Below are positions 17,600 through 26,684 of a DNA stretch of 64,000 nucleotides, piece by piece. The DNA comes from Gammaproteobacteria bacterium (lineage in GTDB: Bacteria > Pseudomonadota > Gammaproteobacteria > Pseudomonadales > Pseudohongiellaceae). Each line of letters starts with the position of its first letter. The stretch's first letter is position 1. The notes beneath the pieces were generated by a model. The model saw nothing but the letters and a program-made list of their open reading frames with translations. It searched no databases and was not told where the DNA came from. The position numbers and the translations under genes are program-made. The DNA lies in NCBI GenBank assembly GCA_041395725.1, contig JAWKZW010000001.1, forward strand, positions 3,478,501 through 3,542,500. Reading direction: 5' to 3'.

Positions 17600-17623
17600 C
17601 CCCTGGCGACGGAGTTACTGGAA

Positions 17624-19855
17624 TTGCCACTTACAACAGACAAAACCGTTCTGATTATTGGCCTTGGGTTGATCGGTGGATCTATTGCCCGTGGCCTCCA
17701 TGGGGCGCTGCCAGGGCTGCAGTTGCTGGCCGCCGATGGTGATCAACAGCAGCTTGACTGTGCCATAGCTCAGGGTGTCATCAGCCGCGGCAACCGGGAT
17801 CCGCTGGCGCTGGTAGCGAAAGCCGATCTGATCGTTCTGGCTGTGCCGACTCTATCAATCCCCGCGATCCTGCGGCAGATCGCACCCTTGATGCAGCCCA
17901 GAGCAGTGGTCACCGATGTGGCAAGCGTGAAGCAGTCGGTGGCCGAGGCAGCCCAGGAGTATCTCGGTGAGCGCGTCGGGCGTTTTGTGGCAGGGCATCC
18001 GATCGCCGGATCGGAGAAGAGCGGTTTTGCGGCCTCCAACGGAAGTCTTTTTGACGGCCGTAATGTGATTCTGACGCCGCTGGATAATGCCGATCCTGAC
18101 GCGGTTGCTCTGGTACATGCACTGTGGCGCAGTCTGGGGGCCAGGGTGCTTGGTATGTCGGTCGCCCGTCACGATCAGGTGCTGGCGGCTACCAGTCACC
18201 TGCCGCACCTGCTTTCCTATGCGTTGGTGGACGTACTGGTCAAGAATCAACAGAGCGAAGATATCTTTCGTTATGCTGCCGGCGGGTTTGCCGATTTCAG
18301 TCGCCTGGCCTCCAGCGATCCGACCATGTGGGCGGATATTTTTGTTGCCAACGCCACGGCCACGACGGAGGTACTGGACGACTATATCGCTCATCTGCAA
18401 CACCTGCGTAATGCATTGCAAAACAAAGATTATCAGCTGCTTAGAAACACTTTTGCCTCAGCTAAAACCATTCGGGACAGATTTGTAAGGAAGTTCAATC
18501 AGAATATGAAGTCCGAGAATCACGAGATAAGGAAACAGGTTGATTACCAGGCTTCGCCCGGTGGTCAACTGTCAGGTGCCATCAGGGTGCCCGGTGATAA
18601 ATCCATTTCCCACCGGTCCGTCATTTTTGGCTCTCTGGCCGATGGCGTGACCCGGATCAGTGGCTTTCTGGAAGGAGAAGACGCCCTGAATACGCTGGAA
18701 GCGTTTCGGGAAATGGGCGTCACCATTGTCGGGCCCGAGCGCGGCGAACTGACCGTTTATGGGGTCGGTATGGATGGCTTACAGGCGCCCCGCAAACCCC
18801 TTTATATGGGAAATTCGGGCACCGCCATGCGCCTGCTGGCCGGGTTGCTCGCAGCACAGAATTTTTCCAGTCAGTTAACCGGCGATGAGTCCTTATCAAT
18901 GCGGCCGATGAAGCGTATTGCCGATCCCTTGCGAAAAATGGGTGCCAGGATTGAGACTACGGAGGCGGGGACGCCCCCACTGGTCATAACCGGCAGCAGT
19001 TTGCAGGGTATCGACTATCAGTTGCCCATGGCCAGCGCCCAGGTTAAATCCTGTCTGCTGCTGGCGGCGATGTATGCAAAGGGCGTAACCCGGGTGCAAC
19101 AGCCAGCCGTTTGCCGTGATCACACGGAGCGGATGCTCCGCGGGTTTGGCTATCCCATCGAGGAAGATCCCCAGGTAGGTGAAATCCGGCTGACCGGAGG
19201 CCAGCGCCTGACCGCAAGTTCTATTGATATACCGGCCGATATCTCCTCGGCGGCTTTTTTTCTGGTAGCTGCCGCCATCGCGCCGGGCTCTGAGTTGTGC
19301 CTGCAACATGTGGGTATCAATCCAACTCGCACCGGGATAATCGATCTGCTGAGAATGATGGGTGCCAGCATTGAGTTGCAAAATCTGGCTGAGGTGGGCG
19401 GTGAACCCGTTGCCGATCTGCTGGTCAGGTCTTCCCGTCTGCATGGAATCGATATCCCCGCCGAACTCATCCCGTTGGCTATTGATGAATTTCCGGCCTT
19501 GTTCGTGGCGGCGGCCTGTGCCGAGGGCGTGACGCGATTGCGTGGCGCCGAGGAACTGCGGGTCAAGGAAAGCGACCGGTTGCAGGCGATGGCTGACGGG
19601 TTGGAAGCGCTGGGTGTTGCCCATACACTTTACGACGACGGCATCGATATCACCGGCGGTCAGATAACGGGTGGTGAAATTCAGAGTCACGGTGACCATC
19701 GTATCGCCATGGCCTTTGCGGTAGCCTCCCTGCGCAGCAATGGACCCATTGTTGTGCGCAACTGTGCCAATGTGGCAACCTCGTTCCCGGGTTTCGTCGA
19801 GCTCGCTAATCAGGCGGGCCTGCGGATTCAGGTTTGTTCTGAAGCCAGTGATTGA
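17624..19855 (+). CDS. tyrA-aroA: fused prephenate dehydrogenase / EPSP synthase (TyrA-AroA)
   Basis: A 743-residue bifunctional protein. Residues 1-290 are prephenate dehydrogenase: NAD-binding VLIIGLGLIGGSIARGL, DVASVKQSV, GHPIAGSEKSGF and ATSHLPHLLSYAL. Residues 305-743 are 3-phosphoshikimate 1-carboxyvinyltransferase: VPGDKSISHRSVIFGSLADG, YMGNSGTAMRLLAGLLA, RVKESDRL-type VKESDRLQAMADG, and GDHRIAMAFAVA. The same fusion is known from Pseudomonas. It joins tyrosine synthesis to the last-but-one shikimate step. TTG start at 17624, 24 bases after pheA. The hisC-type aminotransferase usually between pheA and tyrA is absent. Confidence 0.95.
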   Translation: MPLTTDKTVLIIGLGLIGGSIARGLHGALPGLQLLAADGDQQQLDCAIAQGVISRGNRDPLALVAKADLIVLAVPTLSIPAILRQIAPLMQPRAVVTDVASVKQSVAEAAQEYLGERVGRFVAGHPIAGSEKSGFAASNGSLFDGRNVILTPLDNADPDAVALVHALWRSLGARVLGMSVARHDQVLAATSHLPHLLSYALVDVLVKNQQSEDIFRYAAGGFADFSRLASSDPTMWADIFVANATATTEVLDDYIAHLQHLRNALQNKDYQLLRNTFASAKTIRDRFVRKFNQNMKSENHEIRKQVDYQASPGGQLSGAIRVPGDKSISHRSVIFGSLADGVTRISGFLEGEDALNTLEAFREMGVTIVGPERGELTVYGVGMDGLQAPRKPLYMGNSGTAMRLLAGLLAAQNFSSQLTGDESLSMRPMKRIADPLRKMGARIETTEAGTPPLVITGSSLQGIDYQLPMASAQVKSCLLLAAMYAKGVTRVQQPAVCRDHTERMLRGFGYPIEEDPQVGEIRLTGGQRLTASSIDIPADISSAAFFLVAAAIAPGSELCLQHVGINPTRTGIIDLLRMMGASIELQNLAEVGGEPVADLLVRSSRLHGIDIPAELIPLAIDEFPALFVAAACAEGVTRLRGAEELRVKESDRLQAMADGLEALGVAHTLYDDGIDITGGQITGGEIQSHGDHRIAMAFAVASLRSNGPIVVRNCANVATSFPGFVELANQAGLRIQVCSEASD

Positions 19856-19857
19856 CT

Positions 19858-20535
19858 ATGACCATGACCAAGGCGCCAGTTATTACCATCGATGGTCCCA
19901 GCGGTTCCGGCAAGGGCACGATTTCCCAGCTGGTAGCGGATAAGCTCGGTTATCACCTGCTCGATAGCGGCGCGCTCTACCGGATTCTGGGATGCGTCGC
20001 TTTGCAGCGCCAACTCGATCTGACTGATCAGGACCTGCTCGCCCGCACGGCGACCGGATTGGCGATTCGTTTCGGCGAGCGGGGGGCCGGGTCGGTAACT
20101 GTCGATGGCGAGGATTTTACAGATCTGATCAGGCAGGAAGTGGCCGGTGAAATGGCATCCCGCGTCGGTGCGCTGCCTGCCGTTCGCGAGGCTCTTTTCG
20201 AGCGCCAGCAGGTGTTTCGCCAGGCACCGGGCCTGGTGGCCGACGGTCGCGACATGGGGACCGTGGTTTTCCCCGATGCCAGTCTTAAAATCTTTCTCAC
20301 CGCAAGTGTGGAGGAACGCGCTAAAAGGCGATATAACCAGTTGATAGGTAAGGGTATTGGTGCTATTCTGCCCGACCTTTTGCGAGAGCTGCAGGAGCGG
20401 GACGCGCGCGATAGTCTGCGAGCGGTTTCGCCACTTCAGCCTGCCGAGGACGCCCACATCCTGGATACCACTTCACTTTCTATCGACGAGGTGGTGGAGA
20501 AAGTCATGGACCTGGTCGTGCAGTCACAGGACTGA
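19858..20535 (+). CDS. cmk: cytidylate kinase
   Basis: Phosphorylates CMP and dCMP with ATP. The P-loop ITIDGPSGSGKGTISQLVA is near the N-terminus, HLLDSGALYRILG binds CMP, and DGRDMGTVVFPDA is the family signature; SVEERAKRRY forms the lid. About 225 residues, normal. The frame also opens with TTG at 19852, overlapping the tyrA-aroA stop, and a further ATG lies at 19864; ATG at 19858 is chosen because it is the first ATG of the frame. The cmk-rpsA-ihfB order is conserved in gammaproteobacteria. Confidence 0.94.
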   Translation: MTMTKAPVITIDGPSGSGKGTISQLVADKLGYHLLDSGALYRILGCVALQRQLDLTDQDLLARTATGLAIRFGERGAGSVTVDGEDFTDLIRQEVAGEMASRVGALPAVREALFERQQVFRQAPGLVADGRDMGTVVFPDASLKIFLTASVEERAKRRYNQLIGKGIGAILPDLLRELQERDARDSLRAVSPLQPAEDAHILDTTSLSIDEVVEKVMDLVVQSQD

Positions 20536-20641
20536 CCCTCGAGTCTGAACATCTCAAAAGACCGTTCAATTCCGGCTTGACCAGCATAGGCCGGCATCGA
20601 ACATTTGTAAATTGACCCCGTATCGGCTGGGATTCGGCATG

Positions 20642-20672
20642 GTTATGTGAAATCTTAAATAATTCACATAAC
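20642..20672 (+). promoter_or_regulatory. rpsA leader hairpin
   Basis: A perfect 10-base inverted repeat, GTTATGTGAA (20642-20651) and TTCACATAAC (20663-20672), with an 11-base AT-rich loop, sits 22 bases before the rpsA ATG. The start codon lacks a strong Shine-Dalgarno sequence (only AGGA at about 20685). In E. coli the rpsA leader is a set of hairpins with a weak Shine-Dalgarno through which S1 represses its own translation; an equivalent role here is inferred. A dyad operator for a DNA-binding protein is the alternative. Confidence 0.5.
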
Positions 20673-20694
20673 TTATTAATATTTAGGAATTTTA

Positions 20695-22371
20695 ATGAGC
20701 GAAAATTTTGCAGAACTTTTTGAAGCAAGCCTGAGCGAAATCAACATGACGCCAGGTTCCATCGTCAATGGAACCGTGATTGATATCGACTCTGACTGGG
20801 TGACCGTCAACGCAGGACTCAAGTCAGAAGGGGTAATCCCAAGGTCGCAATTTTTGAACGAAAGCGGCGAGTTTGACCTGGCTGTCGGCGATCAGGTCAA
20901 GGTGGCGCTGGAAGCCGTGGAAGACGGTTTTGGCGAAACACGATTGTCCAGGGAAAAGGCCAAGCGTGCCGAATCCTGGCTGGAGCTGGAAGATGCCTTC
21001 AACAAGAATGAAGTGGTCAAGGGCGTCATTAATGGCAAGGTTAAAGGCGGGTTTACTGTCGATCTGAACAACATCCGCGCGTTCCTGCCCGGTTCGCTGG
21101 TGGATATCCGACCGATTCGCGATACCACGCATCTGGAAGGCCAGGAGCTCGAATTCAAGCTGATCAAGCTGGATCAGAAGCGCAATAACGTTGTGGTTTC
21201 GCGACGGGCCGTGCTGGAATCTGTCAGCACTGAGGAACGGGATGCGTTGCTGGAGAAGCTCCAGGAAGGTATCACCATCAAGGGGATTGTGAAGAACCTG
21301 ACCGACTACGGTGCTTTCGTTGATCTTGGTGGTGTGGATGGTCTTCTGCACATAACCGACATGTCCTGGAAGCGCATCAAGCACCCTAGCGAAATTGTCA
21401 ACGTGGGTGACGAGATTGATGTCAAGGTTCTCAAGTACGACCGTGAGCGCAATCGCGTGTCTCTCGGCCTCAAACAGCTTGGCGAAGATCCCTGGGTCTC
21501 CATCAAGGCCCGTTACCCCGAGAATACTGTTGTGAAAGCGGTGATCACCAATCTGACCGACTACGGCTGTTTCGCCGAGCTGGAAGAGGGTGTGGAAGGT
21601 CTGGTACACGTTTCTGAAATGGACTGGACCAACAAGAACATCCATCCTTCCAAAGTGGTGCAGGTGGGTGAAGAAGTCGACGTCATGATCCTGGATATTG
21701 ACGAAGAGCGTCGTCGAATTTCCCTCGGCATCAAACAGTGCTTCCAGAACCCCTGGGATCGCTTTGCTGAAAGCCATGACAAGGGCGACCGCGTTAAGGG
21801 CACCATCAAGTCGATTACTGATTTTGGCATTTTTATTGGCCTGGAAGGCAATATCGATGGCCTTGTGCACCTGTCTGACATTTCCTGGGAGGATACCGGC
21901 GAAGAAGCTGTTCGGGGCTACTCCAAGGGTGATGAGATCGAGACTGTCATTCTTTCAATAGATCCAGAGCGGGAGAGAATCTCCCTGGGTATCAAGCAGC
22001 TGGAAGAAGACCCGTTCATGGATTATGTGGCGGAATTCGAGAAAGGCAGCATCGTCAAGGGTAAAATCGTTTCAGTGGATGCGAAGGCCGCCACTATCCA
22101 GTTGGCCGACGGTGTGGAGGGCGTTCTCAGAGCCTCCGAAATCAGCCGTGACAAGGTTGAAGATGCGCGAAATGTGTTGAACGAAGGTGACGAGATTGAA
22201 GTTAAAGTCGTCAGCGTCGATCGCAAAAACCGCGTTCTCAGCGTGTCAGTCAAAGCTATCGAAATCGATGATGAGAAGGCTGCCATACAGGAGCACAAGA
22301 AACAGGAAGCTGGCGATGCAGCTCCGGCTACTATCGGAGACTTAATCAAGGCACAGATGGACAAGTCGTAG
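20695..22371 (+). CDS. rpsA: 30S ribosomal protein S1
   Basis: 558 residues with six consecutive S1 (OB-fold) RNA-binding repeats; GAFVDLGGVDGLLHITDMSW, GCFAELEEGVEGLVHVSEMDW and GIFIGLEGNIDGLVHLSDISW are three of the clearest. S1 unfolds and recruits mRNA on the small subunit. Length and domain count match the gammaproteobacterial type. It starts at ATG 20695 after an AT-rich leader with a hairpin and has a poor Shine-Dalgarno, as expected for an S1 gene. ihfB follows 49 bases downstream. Confidence 0.97.
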   Translation: MSENFAELFEASLSEINMTPGSIVNGTVIDIDSDWVTVNAGLKSEGVIPRSQFLNESGEFDLAVGDQVKVALEAVEDGFGETRLSREKAKRAESWLELEDAFNKNEVVKGVINGKVKGGFTVDLNNIRAFLPGSLVDIRPIRDTTHLEGQELEFKLIKLDQKRNNVVVSRRAVLESVSTEERDALLEKLQEGITIKGIVKNLTDYGAFVDLGGVDGLLHITDMSWKRIKHPSEIVNVGDEIDVKVLKYDRERNRVSLGLKQLGEDPWVSIKARYPENTVVKAVITNLTDYGCFAELEEGVEGLVHVSEMDWTNKNIHPSKVVQVGEEVDVMILDIDEERRRISLGIKQCFQNPWDRFAESHDKGDRVKGTIKSITDFGIFIGLEGNIDGLVHLSDISWEDTGEEAVRGYSKGDEIETVILSIDPERERISLGIKQLEEDPFMDYVAEFEKGSIVKGKIVSVDAKAATIQLADGVEGVLRASEISRDKVEDARNVLNEGDEIEVKVVSVDRKNRVLSVSVKAIEIDDEKAAIQEHKKQEAGDAAPATIGDLIKAQMDKS

Positions 22372-22420
22372 CAGGCTTGTCATCTGGAAGTGCCGCCACT
22401 GTAATTGAAGGAACGAGGCC

Positions 22421-22732
22421 ATGACCAAATCTGAACTGATAGATAGAATCACGGGAAAGCAAACGCAGTTGTCTGCAAAGGACGTGGAACTGGCTGTGAA
22501 AGCGATTATCGAGTACATGTCGCAAACGCTGGAAGGCGGCGGCAGAATCGAGATTCGTGGTTTCGGCAGTTTCTCTTTGCACTACCGCGTGCCCAGAATT
22601 GGTCGTAATCCGAAAACCGGAACGCCAGTGGCGTTGGCGGGTAAGTACGTGCCTCACTTCAAACCTGGTAAGGAACTGCGGGACAGAGTCAATCAGAGTA
22701 TGGCTACTGATCAACACTTTTCCGTTTCCTGA
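22421..22732 (+). CDS. ihfB: integration host factor subunit beta
   Basis: DNA-bending HU/IHF family subunit of 103 residues that pairs with IhfA (51 kb in this window). MTKSELIDRI, the family signature GGGRIEIRGFGSFSLHYR, and the DNA-intercalating arm GRNPKTGTPVAL are present. A GAAGGAACGAGG ribosome-binding region precedes the ATG. A strong intrinsic terminator lies 20 bases after the stop, closing the cmk-rpsA-ihfB unit. Confidence 0.96.
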   Translation: MTKSELIDRITGKQTQLSAKDVELAVKAIIEYMSQTLEGGGRIEIRGFGSFSLHYRVPRIGRNPKTGTPVALAGKYVPHFKPGKELRDRVNQSMATDQHFSVS

Positions 22733-22753
22733 TTAATTTTCAGGCAATAACCG

Positions 22754-22798
22754 AAAAAGGCGACCCGGTCTTACTGGCTGGTTCGCCTTTTTGTTTTG
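22754..22798 (+). terminator. rho-independent terminator after ihfB
   Basis: Stem AAAAAGGCGA (22754-22763) pairs with TCGCCTTTTT (22783-22792), with a partly complementary loop, followed by TTGTTTT. It would stop transcription from the rpsA-ihfB operon. Confidence 0.85.
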
Positions 22799-22922
22799 AA
22801 CGATACGGCTGACAGAGGTTAGCCCTGATATACTAAGGCCCGTTAACAGACCCCAACCGAAAGCAGGGAATTCATCTCTTGCCGCTCTTGCCACCAGTGA
22901 AATACGCCGTGAAGATACCAGT

Positions 22923-24128
22923 ATGATCGAGTCGGGAATCACATTTTATTTGTGGTTACTGCTGGCTGTTGCGGCCGGCTGGTTTATGGCCCGCTATGGT
23001 AAAAAACCAAGCAAACGATCGGGGCGGACTACCAGCAATATTTACCACGACTACTTTGTGGGCCTTAACTACTTGCTGAGGGATGAACCTGATGAGGCCA
23101 TAGATACCTTCATCAAGGGCCTGGAGATCAACGGGGACACTGTCGAAACCCATCTGGCTCTCGGCACGCTGCTGCGGCGCAGGGGCAAGGTGGACAAGGC
23201 TATAACTGTGCACCAGGACCTGCTTACTCGTTCGGGATTGTCCAGTGAATTTGGGGATTCGGTCAGGCTGGAGCTATCCAACGATTACATCGCTGCAGGT
23301 CTGCTGGACCGCGCGGAGCGGTTGCTGAAAGAGCTGCTGTCCGAAGCCAATCCGTCCAGATGGGATGCGCTTGCCCAGCTTGTAACGGTCTACCAGATTG
23401 AAAAGGAGTGGGGGCAGGCAATAGAAGTCGTCGAGGAATTACTTCGCAACTCCCGATACCGACGAGAAAAATCACTCAGGAGCGTAGCGGCCCACTACTG
23501 TTGCGAGCTTGCACAACAGGCCCTGGCCAGTGACGATCAGAACAAGGCGAGAGATCACCTGCGCAAGGCATTCCAGTTTGACCGAAGCAGCGCCCGAACC
23601 TGCATGCTGCTGGCGGAACTGGAAAAAAAGTCAGGCAATTTGGAAAAGGCCAGAAAAGAGCTGTTGAGAGTGGCGACCAGTCAGCCGCATCTGATTACCG
23701 AGGTTATCCCGCCACTGCGGGCATGTTATGAGTCAGATGGGGATTCCAGGCAGGCGGCCGAATTTAAAAAGGTGTTATCCAGGCTGCTCCAGGAGCAGCC
23801 CAGTTCCACCGTGCTGCTGGAACTTGCCCGGCTGGTGAAGATCCAGGAAAGCGATGAAGCCGCGCGACAGACACTGGCTGACGGGCTGCGCGCGCATGCT
23901 TCCCTGAAAGCCTGTCTGGCTCTGTTGCAATTGCAACTGGAGGATTCTCAGGGTGAAATCCGACAGCAGCTGGAACTGAGCACATCGACACTACAGAATT
24001 ACCTGGAGTCGAAACCTGGCTACCGTTGTGAGCAGTGCGGCTTCGAGACGCGAAAATTGTACTGGCAATGCCCAAGTTGCCAGAAATGGGATCAGCTTAA
24101 TCCCATCAAGGGGGCCGATGGGGATTAG
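22923..24128 (+). CDS. lapB: lipopolysaccharide assembly protein B (LapB/YciM)
   Basis: Membrane-anchored TPR protein that with FtsH controls LpxC turnover and so LPS synthesis. The N-terminal helix YLWLLLAVAAGWFMARYG anchors it; residues 40-330 are TPR-like helices (YFVGLNYLLRDEPDEAIDTF, ALGTLLRRRGKVDKAI); the C-terminus has the rubredoxin-type metal site YRCEQCGFETR plus WQCPSCQKW. At 401 residues it is full length. lapA, normally immediately upstream, is missing: only 190 bases separate ihfB and lapB and they hold the terminator. pyrF follows 47 bases later. Confidence 0.95.
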   Translation: MIESGITFYLWLLLAVAAGWFMARYGKKPSKRSGRTTSNIYHDYFVGLNYLLRDEPDEAIDTFIKGLEINGDTVETHLALGTLLRRRGKVDKAITVHQDLLTRSGLSSEFGDSVRLELSNDYIAAGLLDRAERLLKELLSEANPSRWDALAQLVTVYQIEKEWGQAIEVVEELLRNSRYRREKSLRSVAAHYCCELAQQALASDDQNKARDHLRKAFQFDRSSARTCMLLAELEKKSGNLEKARKELLRVATSQPHLITEVIPPLRACYESDGDSRQAAEFKKVLSRLLQEQPSSTVLLELARLVKIQESDEAARQTLADGLRAHASLKACLALLQLQLEDSQGEIRQQLELSTSTLQNYLESKPGYRCEQCGFETRKLYWQCPSCQKWDQLNPIKGADGD

Positions 24129-24175
24129 CCCGGGCCGGATCAACTGACCCGCGTAACCGTGGGAGGGAGACTTAA

Positions 24176-24913
24176 TTGACTAGTGCAAACACCGTTACCG
24201 ATAGCAATCGGATTATTGTCGCGCTGGATGTGCCCGACGCCAACGCGGCGTTGCGCCTGCTGGATCAACTTGATGCCTCTCGATGCCGGGTGAAAGTCGG
24301 GAAACAGTTATTTACCAGCTGTGGGCCGTCTCTGGTGCGCGATATCGTGGGCCGGGGCTTCGATGTATTCCTCGATCTTAAGTTTCACGATATTCCAAAC
24401 ACTGTCGCTGGTGCTGTCCTGGCGGCTGCAGATCTTGGCGTCTGGATGCTTAACATCCATGCTTCCGGTGGGCGGGCCATGATGGAAGCGGCAGTCAGCG
24501 CGCTCTCGTCCTGGGGCTCCCAGCCACCACTGTTGATTGGAGTGACGGTGTTGACCAGCCTGTCCGCAGACGATCTTGTTGAAGTCGGCATCAAGAGCAG
24601 TCCTGAAGAGCAGGTTCAACGCCTGGCGATACTAAGTGTTGACTGCGGACTTGATGGGGTGGTCTGCTCTGCAGCGGAAACCGGGCTGCTGCGACGCGCG
24701 GTTCCTGATAATTTCTGCCTGGTAACACCGGGCATCAGGCGGGCAGAGGATGCGGCAGGCGATCAGAAACGAGTCGTCGGACCTGCGCAGGCCATCAGAA
24801 ACGGGAGTACCTATCTGGTGGTTGGGCGGCCCATCAGTCAGGCGGAGTCTCCGCAGCAAAGTCTGGAGGCATTTAATCGGGAGGTTTCTGGCGTTCCTGG
24901 CGACATTGACTAG
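24176..24913 (+). CDS. pyrF: orotidine 5'-phosphate decarboxylase
   Basis: OMP to UMP, the last step of de novo pyrimidine synthesis; 245 residues. IIVALDVPDANAAL opens the barrel, RVKVGKQLFTSCGP carries a substrate Lys, and DLKFHDIPNTVAGA is the catalytic Asp-Lys-His-Asp signature. VTPGIRRAED and YLVVGRPI complete the phosphate site. TTG start at 24176 with GGGAGGGAG upstream. The lapB-pyrF pairing is conserved in enterobacteria and pseudomonads. Confidence 0.96.
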   Translation: MTSANTVTDSNRIIVALDVPDANAALRLLDQLDASRCRVKVGKQLFTSCGPSLVRDIVGRGFDVFLDLKFHDIPNTVAGAVLAAADLGVWMLNIHASGGRAMMEAAVSALSSWGSQPPLLIGVTVLTSLSADDLVEVGIKSSPEEQVQRLAILSVDCGLDGVVCSAAETGLLRRAVPDNFCLVTPGIRRAEDAAGDQKRVVGPAQAIRNGSTYLVVGRPISQAESPQQSLEAFNREVSGVPGDID

Positions 24914-24986
24914 ACTTAGGTTAGCGGTGGCGACACTGCGATTTAATCACAGTCAATAGAAAACATTCAGTAATAGGGAAATTACT

Positions 24987-25313
24987 ATGAAACCAGCAAG
25001 CACCCCATTTGCAATTCTGCAGGCCCTGTTCCTTTGCGCGACCTTCGCCCTCAGTTCTATAGCCGGTGCCGCCGACAACCCGATTGGCGATGGCACGGTT
25101 CAGCAGCAGGTCGATATTAACTCTGCTGATGCGGCAACACTGGCTGAGGCTCTGGACGGTGTGGGCCTTGTCAAGGCTCAGGCTATCATCGAGTACCGGC
25201 AGCAGTTCGGAAAGTTTCAATCATTGGAGCAGCTGCTGGAAGTGAACGGAATAGGTGCGGCGACTCTGGAAAAGAACCGGCACCGGCTGATGGTGAACAC
25301 CGAGCCAAACTGA
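24987..25313 (+). CDS. comEA: ComEA family helix-hairpin-helix protein
   Basis: A 108-residue exported DNA-binding protein. The N-terminal signal peptide (hydrophobic residues 9-30, likely cut at AGAADN) is followed by the ComEA-type double helix-hairpin-helix: DINSADAATLAEALDGVG and then FQSLEQLLEVNGIGAATLE. Family members bind incoming DNA in the periplasm during natural transformation. The gene stands alone here, with an intrinsic-terminator-like hairpin after it, so competence is only a possibility. Confidence 0.88.
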   Translation: MKPASTPFAILQALFLCATFALSSIAGAADNPIGDGTVQQQVDINSADAATLAEALDGVGLVKAQAIIEYRQQFGKFQSLEQLLEVNGIGAATLEKNRHRLMVNTEPN

Positions 25314-25342
25314 TTCGCGCACTGATGTGCAATAAGAGTATT

Positions 25343-25378
25343 GCCGGGCACCGATACCCCGGTGCCCGGCTATCTTTA
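25343..25378 (+). terminator. probable terminator after comEA
   Basis: Perfect 11-base stem GCCGGGCACCG (25343-25353) with CGGTGCCCGGC (25360-25370), six-base loop, followed by a weak T-rich tail TATCTTTA. It lies 30 bases after the comEA stop. Confidence 0.65.
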
Positions 25379-25546
25379 GCGATGGAAGCCTGCACGAACC
25401 TAAGAGGCGGCACCGGTGTCATTAATTTTCCTGCTGTAAATATCTGCCTGCCCGACTTAGAATGAAGTAGTCTGAATGGTGGTCTGAACGTTGTAGCAGT
25501 ATTGTTCAGATGGTTCTTGGTGGTTTGGCTTGTCAGGTTACGGTTC

Positions 25547-26575
25547 ATGTTGAATTGGGGGATGCTGATTGCTGTGCTGACCGGCACAGCAGTCCTGGCC
25601 TGGGTCTTGATTGGGTTCAATACGGGACACCGATGGCTGGATCATCCGAATTCCCGCAGCGCCCACAAACACCCCATGCCCTCTGCCGGCGGAATCGCCA
25701 TGCTGATCCCGTTGCTGGGCGCTCTTCTGTATTGTTGGTTGGCAGATCTGCTTACTGCCCAGGAGGCGCTGGTCTTTGCCGGCTGCCTGTGCGTGGCCCT
25801 GGTCGGCCTGCTGGACGACTTACTGACATTAAGCATACGCTGGCGCTTGCCAATCCAGTTTGCGGCGGCGACCTGGGTTATTTACTGGGTAGGCTCTCTG
25901 CCAGCCGTGCAATTGGGCGTATGGAGTCTTGAGTTTCCCACCTTGGTTCATATCCTCGGCGCACTGGCTTTTGTATGGCTGCTCAACCTGTTCAATTTCA
26001 TGGACGGTATCGACGGTCTTGCCGCCAGTGAAGCCGGCTTTGTAACGCTGTTGTCATGCCTGTTCGCTATAAAGGCAGCAGACCCCGCTGTTGGCATCAT
26101 GGCGTCTGTTACCTGCGCTGCCACCCTGGGGTTTCTGGTTTGGAACTGGGCGCCGGCGAAAATTTTCATGGGTGATGTGGGTAGCAGCTTGCTGGGCTAT
26201 CTACTGGGGGCGCTGGCTTTAGTCAGTCTTTCCCATGGCAGCATGAACCCCTGGTCCTGGCTGTTGTTGCTGGGTGTTTTCGTCGTCGATGCCACTTACA
26301 CGCTGGTGTATCGCCTGTGCTCCGGACAACGCTGGTACGAGGCTCACAGCAGTCACGGGTACCAGATCGCGGCACGATTGCTGAGCAGCCATCAGCGCGT
26401 GACGCTGGTGGTGCTGGTGATCAACCTGGCCTGGCTGGCGCCATTGGCCTGGCTGGCTAATCACAGTCCTGAAGTGGGAGTTTACCTGACTGTGTTAGGA
26501 TTACTTCCTGTGGTATGCCTGGCCAGATGGCTCGGCGCTGGAACGGCTGGCCGCCATTTGGCAGAGGCCGGCTGA
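25547..26575 (+). CDS. WecA/WbpL-type undecaprenyl-phosphate glycosyltransferase (family 4)
   Basis: Polytopic membrane enzyme that transfers a sugar-1-phosphate to undecaprenyl phosphate and so starts synthesis of an O-antigen-like glycan. Signatures: DHPNSRSAHKHPMPSAGG at the N-terminus, LVGLLDDLLTLSIRWRL (catalytic DD), LFNFMDGIDGLAASE, and KIFMGDVGSSLLGYLLG. The terminal cytosolic HSSHGYQIAARLL is also typical. About 342 residues with roughly ten membrane spans. The frame also opens with TTG at 25502; ATG 25547 is preferred. Followed by the WbpM-type dehydratase, the same pair that bounds the P. aeruginosa O-antigen locus. Confidence 0.88.
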   Translation: MLNWGMLIAVLTGTAVLAWVLIGFNTGHRWLDHPNSRSAHKHPMPSAGGIAMLIPLLGALLYCWLADLLTAQEALVFAGCLCVALVGLLDDLLTLSIRWRLPIQFAAATWVIYWVGSLPAVQLGVWSLEFPTLVHILGALAFVWLLNLFNFMDGIDGLAASEAGFVTLLSCLFAIKAADPAVGIMASVTCAATLGFLVWNWAPAKIFMGDVGSSLLGYLLGALALVSLSHGSMNPWSWLLLLGVFVVDATYTLVYRLCSGQRWYEAHSSHGYQIAARLLSSHQRVTLVVLVINLAWLAPLAWLANHSPEVGVYLTVLGLLPVVCLARWLGAGTAGRHLAEAG

Positions 26576-26684
26576 TTACGTCAGAAGCCTGAAAGTTGTG
26601 GGCACGACATCCCGATAAGAAGATAATGCTTGAAAAAATTACCGCCGGATTGAAGGGTGGATTTCGACGGGTAGGAGACAAGTC

